From Dokdonella fugitiva (GTDB taxonomy: Bacteria; Pseudomonadota; Gammaproteobacteria; Xanthomonadales; Rhodanobacteraceae), in contig NZ_JACGXL010000004.1 of the NCBI RefSeq assembly GCF_014138265.1, positions 310,001 to 374,000 on the forward strand: 64,000 bases of DNA, given 5' to 3'. The translations under genes were made by a program, and so were the position numbers. Shown here in pieces: positions 51,036 through 60,338 of this stretch. The notes below the pieces were generated by a model. The model did not search any database and was not told the DNA's origin. It saw only the letters and a list, made by a program, of their open reading frames with translations. Each line of letters opens with the position of its first letter. Within the stretch, counting starts at the first letter, position 1.

Positions 51036-53210
51036 ATGGCCTTCGATCATTCCGTCTTCGCCCTGCCCGCGTGCATCGCGGCTGCCGTCGCGGCGCCGGC
51101 GCACGTCGCGTCGATCCCGCCGTCGATGTCGCCCGTGCGCACCGACCTGCAGGGCGTGCATGCGCCGCGCATCACTTCCGCTGCACACGACCTCAGCCCG
51201 GCGGGCGGTGGTACCTGGAACCCGCTCGGCCCGCCGGGCGGCGACGTCGCGGTCGTCGTCGCGTCGCCGACGACGCCGTCGATCGTGCTCGCCGGCACCG
51301 CGCCCGCAGGTGGTCCGGGCGGCAGCCTGTACCGCTCGACCGACGCCGGCACGCACTGGGCGCTGGTGCCCACGCTCGCGGGCACCAGCGTGCACGACGT
51401 CGCCTGGTCGAGCGACGGCCGCGTCTACGCGGCGACCCAGGACGGCGTCTGGACCAGCGACGACGCCGGCGCCAGCTGGACGCAGCGCAACCTCGGCATC
51501 GATCCGCTCAACGACGCGACCTTCTCGCTCGCCGTCGATCCGTCGACGCCGGCAACGGTGTGGGTCGGCGTGACCGCCGCCGCGGGCTTCCAGAGCGTGA
51601 ACCTCATGCGCTCGCTCGACCGCGGCGCGAACTGGTCCGATCGCACGCCGCCGCACGCGACGCCGCTGAACGGCACCGCGATCGCGATCGATCCGCAGCA
51701 GTCGGCGACGGTCGTCGCCGCGTTCCGCGGCGACTTCGGCACCGGCGAAGTGTGGACGAGCGTCGACGGCGGCGACCACTGGCAGGACCGCAGCGCCGGC
51801 CTGCCCGGCACGCCGGTCAACGCACTCCACTACGACGGCACGCGCCTGCTCGCGGGCGGCGGCATGAACTTCGGCTCGCAGTACTTCGGCCTGTACGCAT
51901 CGACCGACCTCGGCCAGAGCTGGTCGCCGCTGCACGACGCGACGTGGCCGCTGCCGATCGTGACGGCGATCGCGGTCGATCCCGCCGATGCGCAGACGAT
52001 CGTGGTCTCGACCGACGGCACCGGCGTGCACCGCACGCGCGACGGCGGCGCGCACTGGGACCTCGGCATCGGCGGCAGCGGCGCGCTCGCCGCGCAATCG
52101 GTGCATTGGGCCGCGGCGGGTTCGCAGGCCCTGCTCGTCGGCGCGAGTGCGCTCGGCGTGTACCGCTCGGCCGATGCCGACGCGCCGCTCGTCGCGTCGT
52201 CGGACGGCATCTCGGAATTCAACCTTGTCTCGATCGCCGGCAACCCGCTCGATCCCGCCGAGGTCGCGGTCGCGTTCCAGGGCAACAACAATGGCGGCGT
52301 CATGAGCTCGACCGACGGCGGCGTGCATTGGACGATCGAGGCGCTGCCGCCGACGCGCTACAGCAAGGTCGGATGGTCGCCGTCCGGCGTGCTCTACGCG
52401 ATCTCGAGCGGGCCGTCGTCGATCGCGCCCGAAGGCCTTTACCGGCGCGAAGCCGACGCGAGCTGGACCGGACTCGGCCCGGACCAAGGGCCACTCTACG
52501 AATCCGATCTCGCCGCGCTGCGCTTCAGCGAGGTCGACCCCGACCTCATCCTGCTCGGCGGCTCCGACTTCGGCGTCGCCGGCAGCGCCGGCACGGTGTG
52601 GCGTTCAGCCGACGCGGGCCAGACCTGGGACAAGCAGTACATCGGCGACGACGGGCTCTTCATCGGCGACATCGAGATCGCGGACGACGGCAGCGACCAG
52701 GTCATGCTCGCGCCGTACACGGGCTACCAGTCGCCCGACCAGGGCGGCCTGCTGCGTTCGGATGACGGCGGCGCGAGCTGGGCGCCGGTGCTCGAGCAGT
52801 CGACCTACGTGCAGCGCCCGCACCTGTGCGGATCGATCGCCGATCCGCGCGTGTTCTACCTCGGCATCGCGAGCGGCTGGAGCAACGGCACCGTGCTGCG
52901 CAGCGACGACGCCGGTGCGAGCTGGACGCCGGCCTGGAACGGCGCGTCGATCCTCGACATCGCCTGCGACACGACCGACGGCGACACGCTCTACATCGCG
53001 CAAGGCTCCGGCGCGCGCGTCGCGCGCTCCACCGACGCCGGCGCCACGTTCACGCCGTTCGCGAGCGGCCTCGACGCGGGCGGCGCGCCGACCGAACTCG
53101 CGACGGTGCGCTCCGGCGACGACGCGCGCCTGCTGCTCGCGACGAACAAGGGCAGCTACGTCGCGACGCTCGTCGTCGGCGACGCGATCTTCGCCGACGG
53201 CTTCGAGTGA
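51036..53210 (+). CDS. Exported Asp-box beta-propeller protein with terminal FADGFE tag
   Basis: Protein of 724 aa made of many BNR/Asp-box repeats (S-x-D-x-G-x-x-W: SDDAGASWTQ, SVDGGDHWQD, STDGGVHWTI, SADAGQTWDK, SDDGGASWAP), the pattern of sortilin/VPS10 and sialidase-type propellers. No sialidase catalytic arginines were identified, so binding is more likely than hydrolysis. The N-terminus MAFDHSVFALPACIAAAVAA has a hydrophobic export core but few basic residues, so the true start may lie upstream. It ends VVGDAIFADGFE. A strong hairpin and a tandem-repeat array follow. Confidence 0.85.
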   Translation: MAFDHSVFALPACIAAAVAAPAHVASIPPSMSPVRTDLQGVHAPRITSAAHDLSPAGGGTWNPLGPPGGDVAVVVASPTTPSIVLAGTAPAGGPGGSLYRSTDAGTHWALVPTLAGTSVHDVAWSSDGRVYAATQDGVWTSDDAGASWTQRNLGIDPLNDATFSLAVDPSTPATVWVGVTAAAGFQSVNLMRSLDRGANWSDRTPPHATPLNGTAIAIDPQQSATVVAAFRGDFGTGEVWTSVDGGDHWQDRSAGLPGTPVNALHYDGTRLLAGGGMNFGSQYFGLYASTDLGQSWSPLHDATWPLPIVTAIAVDPADAQTIVVSTDGTGVHRTRDGGAHWDLGIGGSGALAAQSVHWAAAGSQALLVGASALGVYRSADADAPLVASSDGISEFNLVSIAGNPLDPAEVAVAFQGNNNGGVMSSTDGGVHWTIEALPPTRYSKVGWSPSGVLYAISSGPSSIAPEGLYRREADASWTGLGPDQGPLYESDLAALRFSEVDPDLILLGGSDFGVAGSAGTVWRSADAGQTWDKQYIGDDGLFIGDIEIADDGSDQVMLAPYTGYQSPDQGGLLRSDDGGASWAPVLEQSTYVQRPHLCGSIADPRVFYLGIASGWSNGTVLRSDDAGASWTPAWNGASILDIACDTTDGDTLYIAQGSGARVARSTDAGATFTPFASGLDAGGAPTELATVRSGDDARLLLATNKGSYVATLVVGDAIFADGFE

Positions 53211-53217
53211 TCGCGCG

Positions 53218-53243
53218 GGGCGCGGCTCTCCGGCGCCGCGCCC
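53218..53243. terminator. Strong hairpin after the Asp-box protein gene
   Basis: GGGCGCGGC and GCCGCGCCC are perfect 9-bp arms with an 8-nt loop, 8 bp after the stop codon. The next T-run (TTTTT, about 53262-53266) is too far for a classical intrinsic terminator, but the hairpin may still mark the transcript end. Confidence 0.5.
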
Positions 53244-53390
53244 TTGGCCGCAGCGATTAGGTTTTTGCGCAGCGATGCGGGATCGAGCGGCATCGATGCG
53301 CGCGGGAGGCGCGCGCGTGCGACTTCGAGGCGCAACGGCGCGGGTCGGGGAGCGCAGCGTCGGGGGTTGGAGTCGCAAGCCTGCGCCGCG

Positions 53391-53625
53391 GAGGCGCAAT
53401 GGTGCGGCTCGAAGTCGCAACGATGGGGCCTGAAGTCGCGCCGATGCCGCTCGAAGTCGCAGCGATGAGGGTTCGAAGTCGCAATGGTGCGGCTCGAAGT
53501 CGCAACGATGGGGCCTGAAGTCGCAACGATGCCGCTCGAAGTCACAGCGATGGGGGTTCGAAGTCGCAATGGTGCGGCTCGAAGTCGCAACGATGCCGCT
53601 CGAAGTCGCAGCCGTGCGCGGTGGG
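53391..53625. repeat. Tandem array of 21/22-bp units in 85-bp higher-order repeats
   Basis: At least ten units starting GAAGTCGCA or GAGGCGCA run head to tail. Four unit types recur in order A-B-C-D (21+21+21+22 = 85 bp): starts at 53391 (A'), 53411 (B), 53432 (C'), 53453 (D), 53475 (A), 53496 (B), 53517 (C), 53538 (D), 53560 (A), 53581 (C), 53602 (decayed). Degenerate units flank it (for example 53645-53665). Because 85 is not a multiple of 3, no single frame carries the repeat, so it is non-coding. The remainder of 53211-53845 shows no gene. Confidence 0.85.
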
Positions 53626-53845
53626 AGGCGCATGCAGGCGGCTTGAAGCGGGATCGATGCGCCTCGGGAGCGGATCGGAGGGCCGCGGGGGCGCCTCGCG
53701 GGACGGCGGCGGTGCGAAAGCACTCACCTCGCCCCGCGCGACAGGAGCCCGGCGACGCGGTCCCGCGTCGAGCGCGAGGCGCGGGATCGATGCCCGCGTG
53801 CGCAGGAGGCACGGCGACGCCATGCGCCGCCGCCCCCGCCCCGCG

Positions 53846-54673
53846 TCAGTCGTCGTCGCGCGGCACGTCGGTGCGGCCGCGCACGCCGCGGTGGTGGACG
53901 TCGCCCGAGCCCTTGCTGCGCAGGCTGAAGTTGCCGCCGACGTCGGACACGTCGATGTCGCCGGAGCCGAGCGATTCGACGCTGACGTCGCGGTCGACGT
54001 GACCGATCGTGACGTCGCCGGAACCGACGCTGCCGATCGCAACGCCGCCGCCGACGTTGTCGAGGCGCACGTCGCCCGAGCCGACGCGGTCGACGCGGAC
54101 GTCGCCGCGCACGTCGCGCAGGATGAGATCGCCCGACGACACGCTGCGCACCTCGACGCTGCCGACGTCGCTCGCTTCGACGTCGCCCGAGCTCAGCTTG
54201 AGGTCGAACAGGCCGGCGATCTTCGCCGCGATGAGGTCGCCCGAGCTGCCGTCGTAGCGCAGCGACGCGACCTCGCGCACCTTGGCGTCGCCCGAACCGG
54301 AGCGCACCTCGACCGCGAGCGCGGCGGGCACACGCACTTCCAGGTCGACGTAGGCGTAGCTCGACTCGAACCAGTGCCAGCCGTGCGAGCGGTCCTGGCG
54401 CGGCGTGACGGTGAGGCGGTCGCCGCTGCGCTGCTGGTCGACGCCGAGGTCGGCGAGCCAGGCCTGTTCCGAGGCGCAGGCACGGCCGCGCACCTCGACC
54501 TTGGCGAGGCCGGGCACGCCGACGATCTCGAGGTCGCTCGAGCCGATCGCGGCGGCGAACGTCTTGAGGCCCGCGGCATCGACGTCGAAGTCGTGGCGGG
54601 CGGTGAACTTGCAGTCGTTCGCCGCCGCCAACGCAGGCAGCAAGGCGAACAGGACGAGGGACAGGCGGCGCAT
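53846..54673 (-). CDS. Exported DUF4097-like beta-solenoid protein
   Basis: Protein of 275 aa with a signal peptide (MRRLSLVLFALLPALAAAND). The second half is a regular ladder of about 19-residue turns each carrying SGSGD or SSGD (for example VEVRSGSGDAKVREVASLRY, DVRVDRVGSGDVRLDNVGGG, SVGSGDVTIGHVDRDVSVES), the hallmark of DUF4097-type beta-solenoids. It ends in an acidic RTDVPRDDD. Function is unknown; it may be a surface or periplasmic scaffold. It is monocistronic, next to the tandem-repeat array. Confidence 0.82.
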   Translation of the reverse strand: MRRLSLVLFALLPALAAANDCKFTARHDFDVDAAGLKTFAAAIGSSDLEIVGVPGLAKVEVRGRACASEQAWLADLGVDQQRSGDRLTVTPRQDRSHGWHWFESSYAYVDLEVRVPAALAVEVRSGSGDAKVREVASLRYDGSSGDLIAAKIAGLFDLKLSSGDVEASDVGSVEVRSVSSGDLILRDVRGDVRVDRVGSGDVRLDNVGGGVAIGSVGSGDVTIGHVDRDVSVESLGSGDIDVSDVGGNFSLRSKGSGDVHHRGVRGRTDVPRDDD

Positions 54674-54740
54674 GCGGGCGGCTCCGTGGGGAATCCCCTG
54701 TTCGGATGCGACCGCGGGCACGAAGGTTTAAAGCCGATGC

Positions 54741-54748
54741 GCTAGCCT
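54741..54748 (+). promoter_or_regulatory. -10-like GCTAGCCT box for the nitronate monooxygenase gene
   Basis: GCTAGCCT ends 27 nt before ATG 54776, and GGAGG lies between them as the ribosome-binding site. Confidence 0.45.
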
Positions 54749-54775
54749 GTACGCCGGCCCGACCGGAGGATCCCG

Positions 54776-55804
54776 ATGCCCAGCCTGCTCGGCACCGACC
54801 TGCCGCTGATCCAGGCGCCGATGGCCGGCGTGCAAGGCAGCGCGCTCGCGCTCGCGGTGTGCGGCGCGGGCGGCCTCGGCTCGCTGCCGTGCGCGATGCT
54901 GCCGGCCGACGCGCTGCGACGCGAACTCGACGCGCTGCGCGACGGCACCTCGCGGCCCTTCAACCTCAACTTCTTCTGCCATCGTCCGCCGACCGCCGAC
55001 GAGGCGCGCGAGCAGGCGTGGCGCGACGCGCTCGCGCCGTACTACCGCGAGGCCGGCCTCGATCCGGACGCGGTACCCGCGGCGGTCTCGCGCGTGCCGT
55101 TCGACGCGCGCACCGCGCACGTCGTCGAGGCGTACCGGCCCGCGGTCGTGAGCTTCCATTTCGGCCTGCCCGCGCCCGACCTGCTCGCGCAGGTGAAGGC
55201 GTGGGGTTCGACCGTGCTCGCCTCGGCGACGACGCTCGACGAGGCGCGCTGGCTCGAGGCGCGCGGCGTCGATGCGGTGATCGCGCAGGGTCTCGAGGCG
55301 GGCGGCCATCGCGGCCATTTCCTGTCCGACGACGCCACGCGCGAAGCGGGCACGTTCGCACTGCTGCCCCAGCTCGTGCGCGCGCTGCGCGTGCCGGTGG
55401 TCGCGACCGGCGGCATCGCCGACGCGCGCGGCGTCGCCGCTGCGCTCGCGCTCGGCGCGAGCGCGGTGCAAGTAGGTACGAGCTATCTCCTGTGCGACGA
55501 AGCGACCACGCACGCGGTGCATCGCGCCGCGCTGCGCAGCGACGCGGTGGCGCATACCGCGTTGACGAACCTTTTCAGCGGCGGCCTCGCGCGCGGCATC
55601 GTCAACCGGCTCATGCGCGAGCTCGGCCCGATCAGTCCGCTCGCACCGCCGTTCCCGCTCGCCGCGGCGGCGATCGCGCCGTTGCGCGCGCACGCCGAAC
55701 GCGCGGGTCGCGGCGACTTCTCGCCGCTGTGGGCCGGGCAGGACGCGAGCGGCTGCCGCGAGATCGGCGCGGCCGAGCTCACGCGCGAGCTCGCTGGCGC
55801 CTGA
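54776..55804 (+). CDS. Nitronate monooxygenase (2-nitropropane dioxygenase family)
   Basis: FMN-dependent TIM-barrel enzyme of 342 aa that oxidises toxic nitronates such as propionate-3-nitronate. Visible: LPLIQAPMAGVQGSALALAV (FMN region), GLGSLPCAML, FNLNFFCH, VSFHFGLP with the catalytic His, DAVIAQGLEAGGHRGHFL (FMN phosphate loop), VVATGGIADARGVAAALALG and ASAVQVGTSYLLCDEA. A good GGAGG precedes the ATG. A related enoyl-reductase (FabK) is less likely given the FNLNFF and GGHRGHF motifs. Confidence 0.9.
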   Translation: MPSLLGTDLPLIQAPMAGVQGSALALAVCGAGGLGSLPCAMLPADALRRELDALRDGTSRPFNLNFFCHRPPTADEAREQAWRDALAPYYREAGLDPDAVPAAVSRVPFDARTAHVVEAYRPAVVSFHFGLPAPDLLAQVKAWGSTVLASATTLDEARWLEARGVDAVIAQGLEAGGHRGHFLSDDATREAGTFALLPQLVRALRVPVVATGGIADARGVAAALALGASAVQVGTSYLLCDEATTHAVHRAALRSDAVAHTALTNLFSGGLARGIVNRLMRELGPISPLAPPFPLAAAAIAPLRAHAERAGRGDFSPLWAGQDASGCREIGAAELTRELAGA

Positions 55805-55907
55805 GGGCCGTCCGCGGCCTCCGATGTCCGGCGCCACGACGGACGCGGGCACGTCGACGCGACGTTTCGACCTTCGTCGGACGCGCTTCACGCGCGCGCC
55901 GCACGCC

Positions 55908-55915
55908 GCTACGCT
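55908..55915 (+). promoter_or_regulatory. -10-like GCTACGCT box giving a leaderless TPR-regulator mRNA
   Basis: GCTACGCT ends 6 nt before the ATG at 55922, so the predicted start site is the A of the start codon. No Shine-Dalgarno sequence is present. Confidence 0.4.
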
Positions 55916-55921
55916 GCGGCG

Positions 55922-58273
55922 ATGACCCGCACGTTCCTGCGCTTCGGCGACGACCGCATCGACATCGCCGCGCGCGAACTCTGGCGCGGCGACCGCCGCA
56001 TCGACCTGCCGCCGACGGTGTTCGACTGCATCGCCTACCTCGCGACGCACCGCGACCGCGCGGTCGGTCGCGACGAACTCGTCGCCGCAGTGTGGGGCAA
56101 GACCGCGGTGAGCGACACGATGCTCGGCAAGGCGATCCTCGCCGCGCGTCGTGCGATCGGCGACACCGCCGAGGCGCAGGCGATCCTGCGCACGGTGCCG
56201 CGCTACGGTTACCGCTGGGTCGCGCCGACCGAGGAGGTCGACGCCGGCGCCGCCGCTGCGACGCCGCCCGCAGTCGCGCAGGCGCCATCGCCGGGCGCCA
56301 TGGCGCCTGTCGCAGCACCCACGCGCCGCCACGGACTCGCAGCGCTCGTCGCCGCCGTCGCGATCGGGCTCGCGCTCGCCACCGGCTGGTTCGCCGCGCG
56401 CCATGCCCGCGAAGCCGACGCGCCGCGCGCCGACGCCGCCGCCCCCGCGCGCGGCGACGCGATCGCGGTGCTGCCCGCCGACGTGCTCGCCGGCAGCGAC
56501 GACGAATGGCTGCGCCTCGGCCTCATGGATCTGCTCGCGACGCGCCTGCGCGCACATGGCGTCGCGGTGATGCCGAGCGACAGCGTCGTGCGCGTCGTCG
56601 CCGGCAGCCGCGGCAGCGACGAGGCCGCGCAACGCCTGTCCGGTTCCGCCGCGCTGCGTTCGCTCGTGCTGCCCGCGGTGCGCAGGTCGGGCCACGACTG
56701 GGTCGTGCGCGCCGAGCTCGCCGACGTCGGCGGCGCGCGACGCGCGGTGCAGGCCGAGGCCGACAACCCGATCGCCGCGACCGATCGCGCCGCGCAGCAG
56801 CTGCTCGCGCTGCTCGGTCGGGCGCAGGCCGGCGACGCACCGCCCGACGCCGACATCGGCCTGACCGAGCTGCTGCAGCGCACCGACGCCGCGCGCCTCG
56901 CCGAGAACCTCGAGCTCGCGCGTTCGCTGATCGAGCACGCGCCGCCCGCGCTGCGCGACCTGCCGGAAGTGCGCGAACGCGCGGTCCGCATCGACCTGCG
57001 CGCAGGGCGCTTCGACGCCGCGCGCACGGCGATCGCCGCGCTGCTCGAACGCGTGACGGCCGAGTCCGATCCGGTCATGCACGCGCGCCTGCTCGAGAAC
57101 CTCTGCGTCGCCGACCTGCGCAGCGGCCGCCTGCCCGACGCACGCCGCGCCTGCGACGCGGCGATCGGCCTGCTCGACGGCCGCGGCGAGCCGATCGCGC
57201 TCGGCCGCGCCTACAACGACCGTGGCATCCTCGAAGCGCGCGAAGGCCACGCCGATGCAGCACTCGCCGACTTCTCGCGTTCGCGCGTCGCGCTCACGCT
57301 CGGCGGCGACCCGCTGCTGCTCGCCCAGCTCGACGGCAACGAGAGCACGGTGCAGATGGCGCACGGGCGCCCGGCCGAGGCGTTGCCGACGCTCGTGCGC
57401 GCGGGCGAGACGTTCCGCCGCTTCGGCATGGTCAACGAGTTCATCACCTCGATCGTCAACCAGATCGGTTCGCACCTCATGCTGCTGCAGCCGCTCGACG
57501 CGCTGAAGGCGAGCGACGCCGGCTGGGCCGAGCACGCGCGCATCACCGACCCGCAGGTGCGCAGCGCGTTCGAAGCCGCGCGCGCGGACACGCTCGCGGC
57601 GAACGGGCGCATCGCCGAGGCGCGCGCCGTGCTCGACGCACTGATCCACCGCACCGACCCGCCGGTCGATGCGGCGCAAGTAGGCCACGCACGCGCGATC
57701 GAAGCGCGCCTCGACCTCGCGCTCGGCGACGCGTCGACCGCCGCCGTGCTCGCGCGCGACGCGGTCGATGCGCTCGACGGTGCCGGCGACGAGGCCGACC
57801 GCGCGGATGCGTGGCTCACGCTCGTGCGTGCGCTGCACGCGGGCGAGGCGACCGCGGCGACGACGCAGTCGGTGGCGTTCGCGACCTGGGCCAAGGACAC
57901 CGACGACCCGCGCGTGCGCGTGCGGGTCGAACTCGCGCGCGCCGCGACCGCGGCCGACGCCGGCACGGCGAGCGCCGCGTTCGACGCCGCGCTCGCCGGC
58001 GTCGACGGGCGCAGCGAACTCGTCGCCGACGTCGCGACCGCGTACGGCAACGACCTGATCGCCGCAGGCCGGCTCGACGCCGCCGCGGTCGTCGCCGGTC
58101 GCGTCGCTCGCGCGGCCGAGCAGGACTTCGACTGCGCCCTGCTGCAGGTGCGGCTGTACCGCGCGCTCGGCCAGGCGTCGGCCTGGCGCGCCGCGCTCGC
58201 GCACGCACGCGAACTCGCCGGCGAACGACCGATTCCGGAGTCGCTGCAACGACTTGCACCCGCCGCGGACTGA
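55922..58273 (+). CDS. CadC-like membrane transcriptional regulator with TPR domain
   Basis: Protein of 783 aa. An OmpR/PhoB-type winged helix occupies about 1-100 (LRFGDDRIDIAARELWRGDR, LVAAVWGKTAVSDTMLGKAI, and VPRYGYRWVAP, the closing wing). A Pro/Ala linker leads to one membrane helix (GLAALVAAVAIGLALATGWF, about 140-160). The remaining periplasmic part is TPR-like helices. The architecture is that of CadC/ToxR-type one-component regulators that sense outside the membrane and bind DNA inside. Targets are unknown; the adjacent exported beta-helix gene is a candidate. Confidence 0.86.
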   Translation: MTRTFLRFGDDRIDIAARELWRGDRRIDLPPTVFDCIAYLATHRDRAVGRDELVAAVWGKTAVSDTMLGKAILAARRAIGDTAEAQAILRTVPRYGYRWVAPTEEVDAGAAAATPPAVAQAPSPGAMAPVAAPTRRHGLAALVAAVAIGLALATGWFAARHAREADAPRADAAAPARGDAIAVLPADVLAGSDDEWLRLGLMDLLATRLRAHGVAVMPSDSVVRVVAGSRGSDEAAQRLSGSAALRSLVLPAVRRSGHDWVVRAELADVGGARRAVQAEADNPIAATDRAAQQLLALLGRAQAGDAPPDADIGLTELLQRTDAARLAENLELARSLIEHAPPALRDLPEVRERAVRIDLRAGRFDAARTAIAALLERVTAESDPVMHARLLENLCVADLRSGRLPDARRACDAAIGLLDGRGEPIALGRAYNDRGILEAREGHADAALADFSRSRVALTLGGDPLLLAQLDGNESTVQMAHGRPAEALPTLVRAGETFRRFGMVNEFITSIVNQIGSHLMLLQPLDALKASDAGWAEHARITDPQVRSAFEAARADTLAANGRIAEARAVLDALIHRTDPPVDAAQVGHARAIEARLDLALGDASTAAVLARDAVDALDGAGDEADRADAWLTLVRALHAGEATAATTQSVAFATWAKDTDDPRVRVRVELARAATAADAGTASAAFDAALAGVDGRSELVADVATAYGNDLIAAGRLDAAAVVAGRVARAAEQDFDCALLQVRLYRALGQASAWRAALAHARELAGERPIPESLQRLAPAAD

Positions 58274-58405
58274 CGCGGAACGGAATCCGAACAGCAACGG
58301 AACGCGCCCGGCATGGACGCTGCACCCGCGGGTGCGATGCTTCAGGCGAGCCGCGTCGACCCGGGCGCGCGCCCCCTTCCTTTCGATCGCCCTTGGAGTT
58401 TCCGC

Positions 58406-60217
58406 ATGAGTCCTGCCCGTCCCCGCGCCCGTGCGCGCACCCTGCGACCGCAACGCCTCGCCGCCGGTCTCGCCCTCGCCCTCGCCGCTCCGCTCGCCGG
58501 TGCGGCGACCGTGACGAACTGCGACGACGCCGGCGCGGGCAGCCTGCGCGACGCGGTCGCGAACGCCGCGGCGGGCGAGACGATCGACGTCGCCGGCCTC
58601 GCCTGCAACACGATCGTCCTTACCGGCGGCGCGCTCGCGGTCACGGTCGCCGACCTCACGGTGCAGGGCCCGGGCAGCGGTGCGCTGTCGATCAGCGGCA
58701 ACGACGCGAGCCGCGTGTTCGAGCAGCCGGCCGCGGGCGCGCACCTGGTGCTGCGCGGGCTCGCGCTCACCCATGGTCATGCGGGCGGCGACGGTGGCTG
58801 CGTGCAGGCCGGCGGCGACCTCGTGCTCGACGACGTCGTCGCGAACGCGTGCGCGGCCGGCAGCGCGACGACCGCGCTCGTCTCCGGTGGTGCGGTCGCG
58901 GTCACCGGCAATGCGACGCTGACCGGCGGCGCCTTCGACGCCAACCACGTCGACGGCACGCAGCGCGTGCGCGGCGGCGCGATCGCGGTCGGCAACACGC
59001 TGACCGTGACCGGCACGTCGTTCACCAACAACACCGCGTGGAGCCATGCCGAGGGCAACCCGAACGACGACGTCGCCGAAGGCGGCGCGATCTTCGCGCT
59101 CGGCGACACCCACCTCACCGACAGCACGATCACCGGCAACACGGCGAAATCCGATTCGTACGAGGTGTTCGGCGGCGGCGTCGCGGTCGGTTCGCACCCG
59201 GACGACGCGATCGCCTCGCTCGACGTGCTGCGCGGCCACGTGCACGACAACACGACGACGACCCAATGCGGCGTGTGCGCGCCGCAGGGCGGCGGCATCG
59301 CCGCGGTCGGCGACACGCGCCTGCGCGACTCGACCGTGCTGAACAACACGGTGTACTCGCCCGGCCACTACGGCGGCGGCGGTGGCGTGCGCGTGTTCAA
59401 GGCGACGAGCCTCGAAGTGGACGGCTCGGTCATCGCCGGCAACCACGCGCCGTCGGCGGGCGGCGGCATCATGGGACCGGAACAAGGCGTGGTCACGCTC
59501 GACACGACGCTGGTGACCGGCAACAGCTCCGGCAACGAAGCCGGGCTCAACGAAGGCGGCGGCGGCATCCTCTGCCTCGGCTGCGCGGTGGTCCTGCAGA
59601 GCAGCACGGTCAGCGGCAACAGCGCGGGCGCGGAAGGCGGCGGCATCTTCATCCATTACGGCGAGTACGCACCGCAGGCGACCGCGATCATCGACAGCAC
59701 GATCAGCGGCAACACGAGCGGTCGCGAAGGCGGCGGCATCATGCTCGACGGCGGCGATGCGAGCTTCAGCAACAGCACGATCGCGTTCAACACGGCGGCG
59801 TCGCGCGGCGCCGGCATCAGCGCGGGCGAGTACACCTACCAGATCGAACTGCAGAGCACGATCGTCGCGAACAACGACACGGTCGGCGCGGCCAACAACG
59901 TGTGGGCGTTCCCCGACACGGTCGGCGGCGCGAACAACCTCGTGCCGAACGCGGGCGGCCCTGCCACGATGCCGGCCGACACGATCACCGCCGACCCGCT
60001 GCTCCAGCCGCTCGCGAACAACGGCGGCGCGACACCGACGCACGCACTCGGCGACGGCAGCCCGGCGATCGATGCCGGCAACAACGCGATCGGCCTCGTG
60101 TTCGACCAGCGCGGCGAGGGCTATCCGCGCGAAGCCGGCGTCGCGGCCGACATCGGCGCCTACGAACGGCAGCCGGTGGTGTCCGACGTGATCTTCGCCG
60201 ACGGCTTCGACGGTTGA
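58406..60217 (+). CDS. Exported right-handed beta-helix protein with terminal FADGFDG tag
   Basis: Protein of 603 aa with a signal peptide (basic RARARTLRPQRLAAGLALAL, cleavage near AGAA). It begins TVTNCDDAGAGSLRDAVANA, the entry motif of CSLREA/polymorphic beta-helix proteins, and continues as Gly/Asn-rich rungs (for example STISGNTSGREGGGIMLDGG). The closing module HALGDGSPAIDAGNN ... DIGAYERQP is standard for this type. It ends VSDVIFADGFDG. GGAG lies 8 nt before ATG 58406. It is probably a surface-exposed or secreted protein; no catalytic residues could be assigned. Confidence 0.85.
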   Translation: MSPARPRARARTLRPQRLAAGLALALAAPLAGAATVTNCDDAGAGSLRDAVANAAAGETIDVAGLACNTIVLTGGALAVTVADLTVQGPGSGALSISGNDASRVFEQPAAGAHLVLRGLALTHGHAGGDGGCVQAGGDLVLDDVVANACAAGSATTALVSGGAVAVTGNATLTGGAFDANHVDGTQRVRGGAIAVGNTLTVTGTSFTNNTAWSHAEGNPNDDVAEGGAIFALGDTHLTDSTITGNTAKSDSYEVFGGGVAVGSHPDDAIASLDVLRGHVHDNTTTTQCGVCAPQGGGIAAVGDTRLRDSTVLNNTVYSPGHYGGGGGVRVFKATSLEVDGSVIAGNHAPSAGGGIMGPEQGVVTLDTTLVTGNSSGNEAGLNEGGGGILCLGCAVVLQSSTVSGNSAGAEGGGIFIHYGEYAPQATAIIDSTISGNTSGREGGGIMLDGGDASFSNSTIAFNTAASRGAGISAGEYTYQIELQSTIVANNDTVGAANNVWAFPDTVGGANNLVPNAGGPATMPADTITADPLLQPLANNGGATPTHALGDGSPAIDAGNNAIGLVFDQRGEGYPREAGVAADIGAYERQPVVSDVIFADGFDG

Positions 60218-60338
60218 CGCTTCGCGGGCGTGCACCCGCCCGCGAGCAGTGGCACTCCCTCCGCCTTGCTGCGGATTTCCGTTCAACGCCGCCCGCCGCG
60301 GAACGGCCGATCGCGAGCCTCATCGCGGCCGGCGGCGC

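Noticed and set aside
53391-53625. CRISPR array
   Set aside because: Units are contiguous without unique spacers of constant length, and no cas gene is present.
52605-53812. Frames with heptad-like repeats HRCDFEP, LEVATMP or KSQRWGL in the tandem array
   Set aside because: All three are translations of the same 21-bp DNA unit, and the 85-bp superperiod moves the repeat between frames, so none is a conserved protein.
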